Shown in pieces: positions 24,124 to 36,453 of a DNA stretch of 64,000 bases (its first letter is position 1; the number at the start of each line of letters is the position of its first letter). The notes below the pieces were generated by a model. It saw nothing but the letters and a program-made list of their open reading frames with translations. It had not been told where the DNA came from and ran no database searches. The position numbers and the translations under genes were made by a program. Source of the stretch: Eretmocerus hayati (lineage: Eukaryota > Arthropoda > Insecta > Hymenoptera > Aphelinidae); assembly GCA_029851415.1 (NCBI GenBank), contig CM056741.1:163667685-163731684 (forward strand), read 5' to 3'.

Positions 24124-25410
24124 TATCCTGTTAGAATATACTTAGTAATGAATTTCCAGGTCGATCGGTCAACATGTTTCTCTCATTTTTGAAGATTGAG
24201 GGTTGAAATGTCGGCTCCATGAATTGTCATAATTGAAGCTTTACGAGTACTCTTTGTGCTAGAGTACGGGTAGTCTTTGTAGCGTTGAGGTAATCAATAC
24301 AGAGGGTTTTCCGAAATTTTCGCTCAAAATACAATATTGAACCAACTGTTTTTCGTAGGTTTCATGACCAAAATGCTCGATTGAGACCCCGGACCGTGTG
24401 CCACTCTCTTGTAATAGGATTTTCACTAAAATCGAGAAATTTCCTTAAAATAACAACAGCGCATCCCTAACTCACTCCGGAAGGCTTTATCGCGAACGAA
24501 ATTCCAAGGAAACATGTCAAATAATCAACTGTCAATGCGAGAAGAGACTTAGGATCGAAATTGTGAGTACTGTATGAACATTTATAGTCAGAAATTAGCC
24601 ATGCATCAACTTTCTCAGTTTCATGGACACTACGTTACCTTTCTAAATAATGATTTATTTTGGTGAAAATTATTTTTTCTATTAGTATAAAACGGGAATA
24701 GATGAAATCCTGGCGGAAAATTTCCTACATAACCTCCATTACTTTCGCGATCGATTCTAGGGTAAAATTTCAGTATCATATATGTCAGTTCCGTGGACGC
24801 AAAAGCTTGTTCCCTGAGATATCCATTGAGACAAACACATACGAAAATGAAACTATACCTGCCCATATGTTTCATGGCAAATTATGATCCTATATGCAAA
24901 AACAAATGAAAAAACTTGGTACAGGCATGCGGAGGCTTAATTCTCAGCTTCTGGATTTTTAGGACCAAGGCGTGTAAGTTTTCCCGAATATACCCTGTAA
25001 CGTGGGGAGGTTCTCCCTCGTCTCTTCTGGTCACATGACGTTGCACTGACTGCAGCTGGTGCACCGTCAGCGTTTTTGATGGAATTTCCTCCTAAGCGCG
25101 ATGTCGCAGCGTGACCCATTGTCGCAAACGACGGGCCTCACCGTGTCAAACCGCTCGGCTCATAACCTAAAAAACACCTACACTTTCTCTTGAGATCTTG
25201 ATTTTCTCCTCATCGAAACTTCATTCTTTATAATTCATTCGTGTTCCTTCTGGAAAACTGTTACCCACGTCACAGCCCATAAGTATACCTATAACAGTGT
25301 CACTGAAATGGCTCTGATGTGGTTGTAAGCACCATGATATTCGTCTAGCATTGATGAGTGTCATATGAAAATTTTGAGAAATGCGAACTTTCAGGTATTT
25401 GAAATGGGTC
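24124..25410. other. Intergenic or UTR sequence without a supported gene
   Basis: Mostly AT-rich and featureless. The exception is a GC-richer block at about 24940-25150 with a 60-codon minus-strand frame (25119 to 24937) that starts at an ATG in good context; see the findings. Confidence 0.4.
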
Positions 25411-25412
25411 GA

Positions 25413-25656
25413 GGTACACTTGGCGGTAGTTGATTCTTTCCGACGTCCCGACCGAGTATGCCGATCACAACTAACAAGTTGTGAGTGAGGTAAGTCTGAT
25501 GATTTTCGACGATGGAGCATGCCAAAAATCATTTTAGAGTTGGATTGCTGCGCACGCGCGCCGAAAACCTCAGAACCTCACTCACAACTTATTGTTGTGA
25601 TCGGCATACCTACTCGGTCGGGACGTCGGAAAGAATCAACTACCGCCAAGTGTACC
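25413..25656. mobile_element. Hairpin MITE with perfect 46-bp outer arms
   Basis: The left arm begins GGTACACTTGGCGGTAGTTG and the right arm ends with its exact complement. Pairing is perfect for 46 bases. It then continues past a 4-base indel through GCCGATCACAAC and AAGTTGTGAGTGAGGT, about 80 bp per arm, with a loop of about 80 bp. No coding content; the high arm identity suggests a young element. Confidence 0.8.
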
Positions 25657-26505
25657 TTTGCAAAAGACACCAGAATTGATGGAATCTAGTCAATCAATGT
25701 GAGCGGTAGTTTGACTGGAGATTGATTTGTTGCTCGACAGACTACCGCTGATAATGGCTAACGACATGAGATCAAGGAATGACTTGTATGGCGAATAAGA
25801 ATTTAAGCCGTCGCCGATTTCTCATGTCACAATGTAGTGTACCCGGTGAAATTTTCAGGGACAGTCGAATCGTGATTGAAGTGTGCCATGAACTGTTTGT
25901 TCTTATTTTGCTGGTATAGTTTCATGATCATTTTCTGGCTTTTTTAGAAACCGGATTGGCATTTTCAAAGCTGATGAAATTTTCCATCATCTACCGGAAA
26001 AATCCAACCAAAGATGAATTAATCATTAACTTGACGCCTTCAAGATTTTTCTCAAAAACCATTCCCAGCTCGAGTTAACTTAGAAATTCAAACATATTGT
26101 TCCAATTTTCAATAAAGAGTCATAACCTTTGATTTGTAGCTCTCCATACGACGATTTCAATTTACGATGCATCAACTGACGATTGGAATAGGGACAAGTG
26201 TTTGAGAGACCATCGAAGTAATCTTTAAAAGAACGGAGACGTGCAATTTTCTTCATCAACTCGATGGTCGAAACAATCATTGAGTAAGTTATTCATTATA
26301 GTATTAGGAAAATTGTGTTTCCTTGAAACTCCAATCGTATCTATTGCTGTAGAGACACCAATTGCTACCTTTTTTATGCATAGGGTAACTAACATTCTTC
26401 GATTGAGTCGTATCTTTCGCTTTCGGTTTTCTCATTTTCATGGCCCTTTGAAAATATTTAAACTAGTTGATTCTCATTGAGTATGCGGTCGGTTTCTCTG
26501 AACGT

Positions 26506-27012
26506 ACACTGTAAAAAATCTCCGAAATAAAATTATCCCATGGGAAGATAAATTCACAATGATGAGTTCGGTAAATTTACTAAAAAGTTAGGAAATTTAC
26601 AAGAGTCTTGTGATTTTACTATGCTCAACATGGGTAATCAGCGGACATCATGCTGAGCATAATAAATTTTCCATGCCAGGCTGATGAAAAGTGCACCTGC
26701 GAAATATGCGTGATGTTTGAGAGGGATTCGCTGAAATCACGAGATAGATGTTACTTTGCGCTGTTTCAACACCCAATTAAAGATCCAGAATGACTGGAAA
26801 GATGAATTTATGGAATGGATGCATCATTTCCAGGTGTAATGACTCATTGATGCATTAACCCATTAACATAACCTTGTGATTTGTTATTGTTTCATAGCTT
26901 TCCATTGTTAAAGAAATTCATAACCCCGTGTGTGAATTTCATCTGCTCAGCATGATGGCCGCCGATTACACATGCTGAGCATGTTAAATTTCATAAAATT
27001 TTTTTACAGTGT
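26506..27012. mobile_element. MITE with ACACTGTAAAAAA termini
   Basis: The left end ACACTGTAAAAAA pairs with the right end TTTTTTTACAGTGT. Inside, CATCATGCTGAGCA-type blocks at 26622-26662 and 26944-26985 are also complementary, giving extended subterminal inverted repeats. No frame and no clear target duplication; the superfamily is left open. Confidence 0.65.
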
Positions 27013-30000
27013 AGGCACGGAGTGAGAATTGAAAATAATCAAATTATGTTTGACACTGACAATTTTGAGCTCAAAAAGTAGTTATTCTCAATATGAATTC
27101 GCCGAGTTTGACTTTTACACGCAGAAATCGATTCTACAAATTTTCATCAATCGCAGAATTTATGTGTGGAGAGATTGAATATTATTATCCAGTTAGGACC
27201 AGTCAAATTTCGATTTGAGCTTTAGAAAAATACTCGACTTGTAACCTCGAATGATCTCAGTATATCCATTTCCACCCGGAATCTCCTTGAATACTGGCAT
27301 TTTCTGTGTACTTCCTTGACTCCTATAAAATTTAAGTGCGCCATGATCATCTATTTGAGTTTGAATTTTCAATCAGAATGAACACCTTTCTTGTGAATAA
27401 TTTGATCAGGAACACATATTCATTCAAACGTGTAACGAGGCTGATAATCATTTCGTATAGAAAAAAAATGATAAAACTTTTCAAACAATGATATGGAGTT
27501 GATAACAAGATTCATCGAAGATTCTCTGTAATAACAGTATTCTAGCTGCATCTTCGTCAACCCAATTCCTTACCTTACTTTGTTCCTTCTAAAATGCTCT
27601 CTCAATCCCAAATAAATACTATCGTAATAATATACACAATCATAAAACATATATTTGTCAAATTCCTCATGAATATGTGTAGTAAACTTACGTATGTGAG
27701 GATGTACACAACCATGTAATATTAATAATTCAAGTAATTGAATCATACCGCAGGAAATTGTCACATGAACTGAGATATGCTGTAGATGGAATTTCGTGTA
27801 GAAATGATAATAGAGATCATATTATGTATTCTGAAAAAGTCAAGAATTCAAACAGAAGTAAGAGAAAAAGTGAGATTCCAATTTTGGAATTATAAATAAA
27901 TTTACAAGTATATAATTATAATAATGATTGATAGTGAAAAGTGGTCGGAGTACATGACGTGGCCCAGGTGGTTTGAACGCTGAAATGGAGCCTTGTAAAT
28001 TTAGGAAAAAAATTGTATGATATTCTGCCACCATCTCGTCTCGATGGTTGATCTTGGCAATGTTGATTTGCATTTCATTTTTCGATTCATTAGAAATAAG
28101 TGTCAATGGCTGTATGGATAATATTAACCCACTTCAATTTTGTATCTTATCTTCGAGACCAGGTTCAGTCACTTCTATCTCTTATGAAACACAATAAAGT
28201 GTTGAGAATGAAAACGGATAAAAGCGCCGAGTAATGTATGCGATATTTCCATGTTTCATCTGTGTAGAAGTGACTTTATTCTCAAATAGTGATAGCCTGT
28301 ATAGTGCGATCGTGGAGAGACATTTTTTTAGTGATAGCCTAATCTATAAGAGCGTATATCATATTAATAAGATATATCTATGAGCGATTTCATGATCAAA
28401 GTCAATTTTTTTATTTAATTATAAACGTCTTTAAAATAAGAACCATCGAATCGTGTATTTGAATATTGATTGTAAAATATGTAATGTTTGTTTCATCAAT
28501 TTTTCCCAAGACAGAAAATGAAGCCAAGTTTACAATCGTGTACATTGAAATGCCTATTAATAATGCAAAGTATTGAGAGAATTTTGTAATTAGAATTTCT
28601 GTTGGGTCGTTGAATGTTAAAGTATATTAATGAAGTAATAGACATTGTTTGCTATAAATAAATTATCTGGAATAAAATAATTATGACGATGATATCAACA
28701 AGTCTCCTTTCATCTTTGCATTGTTGCTTCCACGCTAGCTATACATGTATATGGGTGGATCCGGCGTGGGTGGAATAGGTATGAGTCCATTTTTGTATTT
28801 CTGGGATAATCAATCGCCTTGAAGTTTGTCTGATATAAAAAATGTAAATTATTATCTAGAGTAAATATTCCTTGTTTTACCATGTAGTGAGTGTGGTCTT
28901 ACGTCATTTGTTGTGTGGAAAGTAATGGACTTTAATTATTTATACTTTTTACATTCTACACGCAATGGAAAATGGGCTCATGCCATTCTGGTCTAGGAAA
29001 TTTTTCCATCTTTCCTCGGATCTAAACAGCATAACAACGACATACCTGAAATTCTTCAGTTTCAGTATTTTCAAACTACAAAAAAGAGTCAGTTTTGTGG
29101 ATCTTTTTACCGTCTTGCATAGAAAATTTTTGAAAAATTATGAGTTCCTCCTTTTTGGGTTGAAAAACGTTGAAAATCCATGGATCTATAGCGTTCTTCG
29201 CGCGAAAAAAGTTGAGGAATTTCGCGGATCATAATGGTATAAGTTGAAAGTTTTACATTTTTTTCATCGTCTGAATCCGACTTTTTTGAGAATTAGATAC
29301 ATAGTTTCACTAGTTCTGGATTAATACTATTAACTCTCGCCCATTTCAAAGATAGCCCTTGTGGAAAGGAATTGCTATTCTGGATGTCATGAGAATAAGA
29401 TAATTATTTTGCCATTGCGGCCATTGAGTCTCTATTTGAAATAACGAAGAGTTTACTCAATCTTCTCGGTCCATAATCTTGTTTTTTGGGGCCACAGAAT
29501 AAACGGCAGCTCTCGTTCAATGAGCCAAAGGATTTGTGAGGTTCTATCGGAAAAGTCGCGACTCAGGGACTTTTATTCGAACTGGGATCCTGAACAATGA
29601 ATCCAGACTTTCTTTTATTCAACAATCGAAAAAAAATCGATGATATCCCATAGAATGGATTTCAGATTATTTACAGCATTTTTCATTTAGGGAGACTAGT
29701 ATCTCACAGTGACGGGAGAATCAAAATGACTACTGAGGTAATGCTGATGAAATGGGAGTTGGTGAGTCCCAGTCATTTCTAGATAAATCGTGGTCGAAAT
29801 GAGATGATTAGACTAGGTATTATCCACTGTTGACGTTGTTTTCATGAAGAAAAATTACGGTTGCATCACGAGTTCCTATACTTTTAATGATCATTGGCAA
29901 CAAAAAACTTTGCAGAGTCAAAGTTGTACTCAGGGACTCACATTCACTTTCAGCAGTGTCGCTTCAGTAGTCATGCTCCGTGTATAGTCAGACATTGTTC

Positions 30001-30464
30001 TACATATATATAACACTGTTCATCGTTTTGGGAAGCAAGAAAATTTCCATAGCACACTGATATCATCATAATTTACAATGCTTGAGCTCTACCTATTGCA
30101 TAAATGCGTCGTTTCACAAGTGAGTACTTTATTCGTCAATTCTATCCATGTCAGGTGGGTTTAGTAATTGTTTTTCATAAAGAACAGACGCACACATAAC
30201 CCATTCAATCACACAAGTTTCTGAAGCTATATGTGACTATTTGTAGAGAAATTCTGCATATTCCTTTGATATACTTTGTGGAATGTAAAAAAGAATTCAT
30301 GCACATAACTTGAGATAAGTTTCAATATTTAGAATACAAAGATTCAATTTTCGGTTGGAATTGAATCTTTTGGAATAAAGAATCATTGTTTTGAGATGAA
30401 ATTATAGTGGCTCATACATTGTCATCCTTCGTATACTCCACGATGGCAACTTACACGATTGAAA
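27013..30464. other. AT-rich intergenic sequence, nothing recognised
   Basis: No coding frame resembles a known protein, and no repeat with a partner elsewhere in the window was seen. AATAAA-type signals cluster at 28185 and 28650-28676 and might mark a transcript end. Confidence 0.4.
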
Positions 30465-31589
30465 TTACACGTTGACTGCGATGGGCCCAACGGGTGGGTC
30501 CCACTTTTCATTGAGTTTCAGATCGAGCAGCGGAGATGTATCCAATGGCTTATGTCGTGGTTATTCTTCGTTGCTCATATTGTAATGAACATGTGTACAC
30601 AGCAGTTTCGATATCGGACTTAATTTCGATGAGTTTTGCTCGATCTCCGTTTTTTACATAGTTATTCATTAACACGTTCACTGCGGTGCTGTTTTTTCGT
30701 AATTTTATTCATTGAGTAGAAATCCCCGTATGAAGTTAGACTCGTTTTTGGCTCGTTGTTCGCGATCTTGGTGAAGTAAACCACCACGATAGATTGTTTT
30801 GGGAGGATTTTCCGAGCATGTCTTTGTCGGCAAAGATTGAAAAATGAAAAATCGCGGGTCCCACCGGTGGGACCCGTCGCAGCGATTGTGTTGATCACGT
30901 GAGATCAATCGATAAGTAGCAGATCACCCCCTATGAGGTCGACGATTTTCAACGTGTCTTAGCTCGTTTGAACGCTCATTTCAAGACCTACGATCTGAGT
31001 CAAAATACGTTGGAGATATCAAACCTCACTCGAGTCGTCTTCGGTATTACGTGAGGAAAAAAGTTTTGGGCTAAATCGAAAATCGTTGGGTTCTTCAAAG
31101 CACAGCCTTCGCTCTATCTTACCTGTTACCATCATGCACTGTAACTCTTGGAATTCAAACTAGAGAAGAGATTGCTCTATTTGAATATCCGGCCTCAAGC
31201 GCTGCAAACATCTGAAGTACGTCAATGAACCGCAGCCTAAAGATCAGGCTTGGCAACGCATGTGAATTGCAAGCGCGGCAAAACCATGGTCACGATTATT
31301 AAATGCCTGGAGGAGATATTGAAGCGCAATCCTTTTCAGAGGCTGATAACACCGACTTTGACGATTTGGTTGGTACCCCTCATCACCCCGATGGATATTC
31401 TCAACGTTATAGAATAATTTTTGGCCCCACCGGTGGGGCCCATTAAAATTCATAGAATTACTGTAAATAGATGTCAGACTGATTATTTTCCAGAAGGTTT
31501 GGCTTCTGTAACTGCTAAAATGCGCATTCGGACTCTCTAGCAATCTAGACCGGAATCGTGATTTCGCCTTCGCAGTGTGAACGTGTTAA
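30465..31589. mobile_element. Possible longer TTAA-type element with a nested copy
   Basis: The left end TTACACGTTGACTGCGATGG and right end CGCAGTGTGAACGTGTTAA have the same termini as the short MITEs at 18450 and 48421. GGTGGGTCCCA and CCCCACCGGTGGGGCCC occur as subterminal boxes at about 30491 and 31422. The compact copy at 30669-30894 lies inside. This could instead be two elements side by side. Confidence 0.4.
30669..30894. mobile_element. TTAA-type MITE (226 bp)
   Basis: It starts TTAACACGTTCACTGCGGTG and ends CCCACCGGTGGGACCCGTCG ... TTGA. Its reverse complement matches 48421-48641 over most of its length, for example CGCGATTTTTCAT, GGTGGTTTACTTC and TAAAATTACGAAAAAAC. Confidence 0.7.
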
Positions 31590-32689
31590 ATTTTGATTTT
31601 GCTAAATTTGTAGACTTATAGAATTCATTATCGATTGGTTTCTGTAGAATAGTTGGAAGTATGGTAATAGAAGGAATAGTTACACCTTCATTTTTGAATG
31701 TCGACAGGGCTTTGTTCTTAAAGTGGCTATTCGCGGTTCGATGAATCATAGAATCATTTACGTTCTACACGTGTCTTGATGAGAGCAAAATAATGAAAAA
31801 TCGCTTGATGAATAAATACTTCATTTATTCATCTTCATCAAACCATTCAAGAGATGTACTTGCTGCATTGTTGATAGAAGGATGAATGATTTTCTTCTCC
31901 AGCACCGAGGGTCTTCGCGAACCTCGGTAAGTTACCTTGCTGGAACGATTTGCAGCAGACAACTTTATCCGCTTTCAACAACGTGGGATTTTTCATATAT
32001 AAACCAATTTTGACGATGCGGTATCTTTTCAAGAGGCATAGAGATGGACTCATTCCAGAGTCCGTAATGATTCATGATTGTCTAATTGATTTTCAGTTGA
32101 AAATTGAAAATGAAAAGTTCTTAGTGAAATGTCTGTGAAGCTTAATCTTTCCACCAAAGCTGTGATATGCGCTTATAATTTTAGCTCAGATTCCCAATGA
32201 ACTGTGCGACCAATTCATATTTTATGAATGACGCTCGTCCGGCTTGGAAGTGTCTCTGATATGGTATGAGCCCCTGAAATGCTTCTGTAGTTCAACAATG
32301 TAACGTTGAGATTTCATAATACAGTGGATTCGGAAAAAATAATTTCCTTGATGTAACCTAGTGACTGTGATTGAGAACTATTGAGTTGGTGTAATGTTGC
32401 GCATAGTGAGGTTCCTGAATCTCCAGTAAGGATCTGGAAATTTCGTTTAATTAATTTAATTTGTTGGAAGGATATTGCGAAATCTACGATTATTTGCCTT
32501 ATGAACCCTATCACACTTATGATTTAAACTAATCACGAAGGATATTTCTCTCTTCAACAATGAATAACATGTATACTAGGCCTAATGTATACCCTCATTG
32601 CCCATCTCGTTTGACTCAATCAATTCACTGATTTCGAAATAGTCATTTACATCTGATAACGCAATTATACTGAAATAGACAACTATTCG

Positions 32690-33240
32690 AATCTGAAAGA
32701 CGGTGGAAACTTGAGCGATTTTCACTGAAATTTCATTGGAAGTTCCACTGAAACTCTAGAAATTTCCACTGAAATTTCTGTGAGAGTTTCACTGAAACTC
32801 TAGAAATGTCCACAGGAATTTCACTGAGAATGTAGTTTCACTGAAACTCTAGAAATTTCCACGGGAATTTCAATGAAAGTTTCACTGAAACTTGAACGAT
32901 TTTCAACGATTTTCATTGAAATCTCAGTAGAACTTCTACTCAAATTTAAGCAATTTTCACTGAAATATCAGTGAAATTCCCACTGGGATTTTAGTGAAAT
33001 TTTCACGGATTTTTTAGTGAAATTTTCACTGATTTCTTAGTGAAGTGTCCACTGATTTTTAAGTGAGATTTTCACTGATTTTTTAGTGAGATTTCCAGTG
33101 ATTTTCTAGTGAAATTTTCACTTATTTCTTAGTGAAATTTCCACTGATACTGATTTTTAGTAGAATTTTCACTGATTTTTCAGTGAAATTCTCACTGAAT
33201 TTTTGTGAAATTTCCACTGAAATTCAGTATATCACTTGAA
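32690..33240. repeat. Degenerate minisatellite of AGTGAAA/TTTCACT units
   Basis: About 550 bp of imperfect repeats built from TTTCACTGA and AGTGAAATT, with unit spacing of roughly 20-40 bp. Many units are small palindromes such as TCACTGAAATTTC. The same motif forms the subterminal repeats of the 49.4-58.3 kb element. Confidence 0.85.
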
Positions 33241-33257
33241 CTTTAGTGATTTCCACT

Positions 33258-33362
33258 CCATCCATTCACCAACCAATCCACCTGACCACTCACCCACCAA
33301 CCCACCCACCCACCCATGACCCAACCATGACCCATACGGCCACCCATCGCCCTTCACCCCCT
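33258..33362. repeat. CCCA-rich simple-sequence tract
   Basis: Repeats of CCACCCAC and CCATGACCCA directly follow the minisatellite. The open frames across it are low-complexity artefacts. Confidence 0.85.
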
Positions 33363-33450
33363 CCCGACAGGCAACCCGAGACGCGAGATGCTGACGGACA
33401 AATTTTGGCTGGGCTTGAATTATTTTAATTACCGGATTGTCCATTAATAG

Positions 33451-33636
33451 TACATTATTGCCCTGGGCGCGTACGCCCAGTTCGGGCGCTAGGACAGTTT
33501 ATTTCCCGAGCGAAGCGAGGGAAATAAGTCCTCCGCTCCCGAAATGGGCCTGCGAGCACAGAGCAATAATGATTTTTCATCATGAGAACCCTAAAACCGC
33601 ATTTGAATGCGGCCTTTTTAGGTTAGAATGATGAAA
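33451..33636. repeat. Two adjacent imperfect hairpins
   Basis: Hairpin 1 (about 33451-33558): CATTATTGC pairs with GCAATAATG. Inside it TTCGGGCGC, AGGAC and TTATTTCCC pair with GC.CCCGAA, GTCCT and GGGAAATAA. Hairpin 2 (about 33575-33636): TTTCATCAT, CCTAAA and GCATT pair with ATGATGAAA, TTTAGG and AATGC. No coding content. The layout resembles the double hairpin at 45.84-46.03 kb. Confidence 0.65.
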
Positions 33637-35660
33637 AAACTTTTTTCTGTAAAAAAACATAATGTCAAGAAAATTCTAACGTCGCTTTTTTTACTTTTCT
33701 CTAAAATCAACTGCGAATGGTAAGATCAATGCGATCTACATATTCGCACATATAAACAAAAATTGATGAACGTCAGAGAAGCATCAGTTGGCTGATTGCG
33801 GATGAAGAGTCTAATCACTCGACAATAGACCGTAATACTGCTCAATATAACCTCGACCAGAAGACGTCTAAAATTAATTTATGGTTTCTTGAGTAAAACG
33901 ATGCCTGTGGCAGCTGACTCCAAACTATAAGTTGTACCCATATATCTATCGCAAAAGTGAATCAATCGCGTGATGTACGCTCGACGGGGTGCGAGAGCAA
34001 ATTATCGCTAAAGCATACTGCGCGCAAGCACATTTCGTGACGCTCGCGTAACTTCATCCTTCAATCTAAGTCATAATCAGGCAGGCTTGGGTAAGCAAGA
34101 CCTCGCCGGGCTTATATAGCCTTGCGGCGATTATATGTTGCTCAAATCTGGAGTTATATACTCTGTTTGTTCTTCCTTGGCAGCTATAGAAGGGCTCACA
34201 TCATCGCTCACGGACGACAGTATTATTTACGATGGTACACGTCGTCTATTATTTTTTGTAAAGCTTGTTCGAAACTGCTCGAGAAGAATGAGGCGATAAA
34301 GGAATACTTCGTGTGGTATTTTAATTTTATGGTGAATTTCCTTTCTTGGATAAAGTTGATGCTCGAGGTGATATGGAGATATAATGAGTGGCGACGCTTT
34401 GTAAAGTAGGCGGTTTTGGCTTGTGACGTTAGACATTTTTTTCTACTCGTAAGGAGGGAATCATTTCGTTCCATTTGCATCTACCCCTCAGATAATCCTC
34501 ATACCCCGATGAACAGAGTAGATGAACATTGTTAACTCGTCGATATCAATTTGACTTTTCAAACGAATCCTGAAATTTGAGGGCTTTATCCAAGAGTACT
34601 CTTCAAAGATTCAATTGCGAACTTCAGAAATCATTTGTCCAACAAATCTGAAGCAGATGCTTCAAAATCATCCAGTCAAAAGTTGAAGCAGGAATCAAAG
34701 AAACTTTGAAATATTTCTGACTGTGTGATGTGTTGAAGGTCTCCTGAATCTTTTTTGGATGCGTTCATACAAATTCTCGAACATGAATAATGTGAATGTG
34801 TTGATTGGCAGTCATGAATAACAAACAATTCGAGCCTCCAAATTTTATCCTCGTAGTCCTCCTGGCGGGTCTCGACAAGTGTTTACACGCTCGCTTCAAT
34901 ATGTAAGCCCGTCTAGATTGTGTAGATTCGGGCGTAGCACGGAAGTCGGTGCCAGCTGCTCCACAAGCCACCAGAAAAACAATCCAAAGGAATTTGAAAC
35001 TCGCATGAGTGGCATCTATCACGATAGCCTGTGTTCATGTTGTACCATGGTATAGATTTTTTTACGTGAAGCCACAACCGTATTTATGCGTGGAGCACCC
35101 AAGTAAGATTTTCGTCCTTTCGACTTTGATTCAACCGTTTCAGGCTCGAGTGAAGCCTGGCTTCCCACCGGAATCTCTTCTCGAAGGAGCTTGAAGTTTT
35201 TGATGAGCAGAGTACCTGCCGCACAGTGGGAAAGACAAAAATGTTCCAGCTAAAGAGTCAAATACTCGACCTTTCTACTTTTGGGTAAAAATTTTTCAAT
35301 CTTTTCCATTGTGCTCTTTACTCGGTGAGCTTATTTTTGATAATATATTATGAATTCAATAAGCCAGCCATGCGATATGAATTTTCTGGAATAATCTGGA
35401 TAGATACAACACTCGATCTCCTAACATCTCTTCCTTGTCTCGGAATGATCGAATGGAGGAATGGGCAGTCAACCCATCAGATATTCTATCCAACATGGTA
35501 ACTTTTAACTAATCTAGATTTGCAATCTCAAAATTCTGCAGTCATAAAAGAAGCTCAGATTCATTATCCAAGAGCTGATTGGGAGTAAGATGCTAATTAA
35601 CCCATAGGCGCCTGGTGGGTCCTGCAGAGCCCATTTACAATATGTTGAATTTTCATACAT
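33637..35660. other. No supported gene
   Basis: Moderately GC-rich patches at 33960-34130 and 34850-35010. Open frames of 85-95 codons exist on both strands, but none has a recognisable domain or a clear ATG-to-stop structure. A TATATAG string at 34114 is not enough to call a promoter. Confidence 0.3.
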
Positions 35661-35666
35661 CCATAT

Positions 35667-36431
35667 TGTTCCCGATCAGTTTATTTTCCATTTTAGCAAC
35701 TATTTTCGGTGTAATTAAATTTTCACCTAGAAGAAATTTCCAAAGTCCAATTTATTATTTTAATGGTTGAAAGTATTGAAATGAAATATTTGTGTTATCA
35801 AAAGTTGAAATTTCAATCTTAGTTTATTGAAAATATGTGAAAGGTACATTTTGAATATTTAAATATTGAAAATGAAAATGAAATCCATGAATTTAATCAT
35901 TACGTATACATTACGTACAATGAAAACTGTAATTGTTATCATGTAATTGTAATTGTGAAATTGTAATTATGTGTTCGCTTCAAATCTAAAATCCTGTAAA
36001 ATCTTCCATTTATTTGAATGAATTTTCTTTGAATTACTCTCGCTAGGACGTGAGGGACGTGGTCCCGGTGTCCCCGGCCGTAGCATGGGTTTTTAATCCG
36101 TGGCTACCTTTCGCCTCTCGTGCATGAGAGGCCCTTGTCGCAGACATTGTGTCTGTGGGCAATTGGCCACCAGTGAAAGTAATTCGATTCAACTGTAACC
36201 AATTTTGTTAGCAACGCGTTGTCAAGCAGACGAAAACATGTAAATCGTTGGTCAGATTCGATCAGGCTCTTGAAGCGAGCACAACAACATCTAACCTAAC
36301 CAATTTGTTTTACGTTTCTCTTGTCAACATGAGTTTTTCTGTTCAACTTAGAAGTTGAATAAAATCCAGTGTTTTAAATTTTGATTAATTCATTTATCTC
36401 CCTGCGCAATACTTGCGAACGCGCGAGCACA
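35667..36431 (+). repeat. 5' LTR (765 bp)
   Basis: Bounded by TG...CA. The first half is AT-rich. It holds the GC-richer structured module at 36031-36185 and an AATAAA at 36358-36363 near its end. An upstream CATAT target duplication abuts it. Confidence 0.93.
36031..36185 (+). other. Candidate structured RNA module A in the 5' LTR
   Basis: Closed by GAATTACT (36031-36038) and AGTAATTC (36178-36185). Inside are hairpins GTAGC/GCTAC (36080-36105 region), GCCTCTC/GAGAGGC (36113-36132) and CAGAC/GTCTG. Divergent copies at 39723-39868 and 39015-39208 keep these pairings, some with compensatory changes. An identical copy is in the 3' LTR at 40517-40671. Function unknown; packaging, splicing or translation control are possibilities only. 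Confidence 0.55.
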
Positions 36432-36435
36432 TTTT

Positions 36436-36453
36436 TGGCGACCGTGACAGGAC
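36436..36453 (+). other. LTR element primer-binding site, tRNA-Arg(UCG)
   Basis: TGGCGACCGTGACAGGAC is the exact complement of the last 18 bases (CCA included) of animal tRNA-Arg(UCG) as I recall it. Its position, four bases after the LTR end, is right for minus-strand priming. Confidence 0.85.

Noticed and set aside
32690..33240. CRISPR-like repeat array
   Set aside because: Units are degenerate, variably spaced palindromes without unique spacers, in eukaryotic DNA; it is a minisatellite.
34122..34409. 95-codon frame after a TATATAG string
   Set aside because: It lacks an ATG at the start, and an overlapping antisense frame is also open; insufficient evidence for a gene or promoter.
36031..36185. 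Hammerhead ribozyme in the LTR
   Set aside because: The conserved CTGATGA and GAAA cores are absent from the module.
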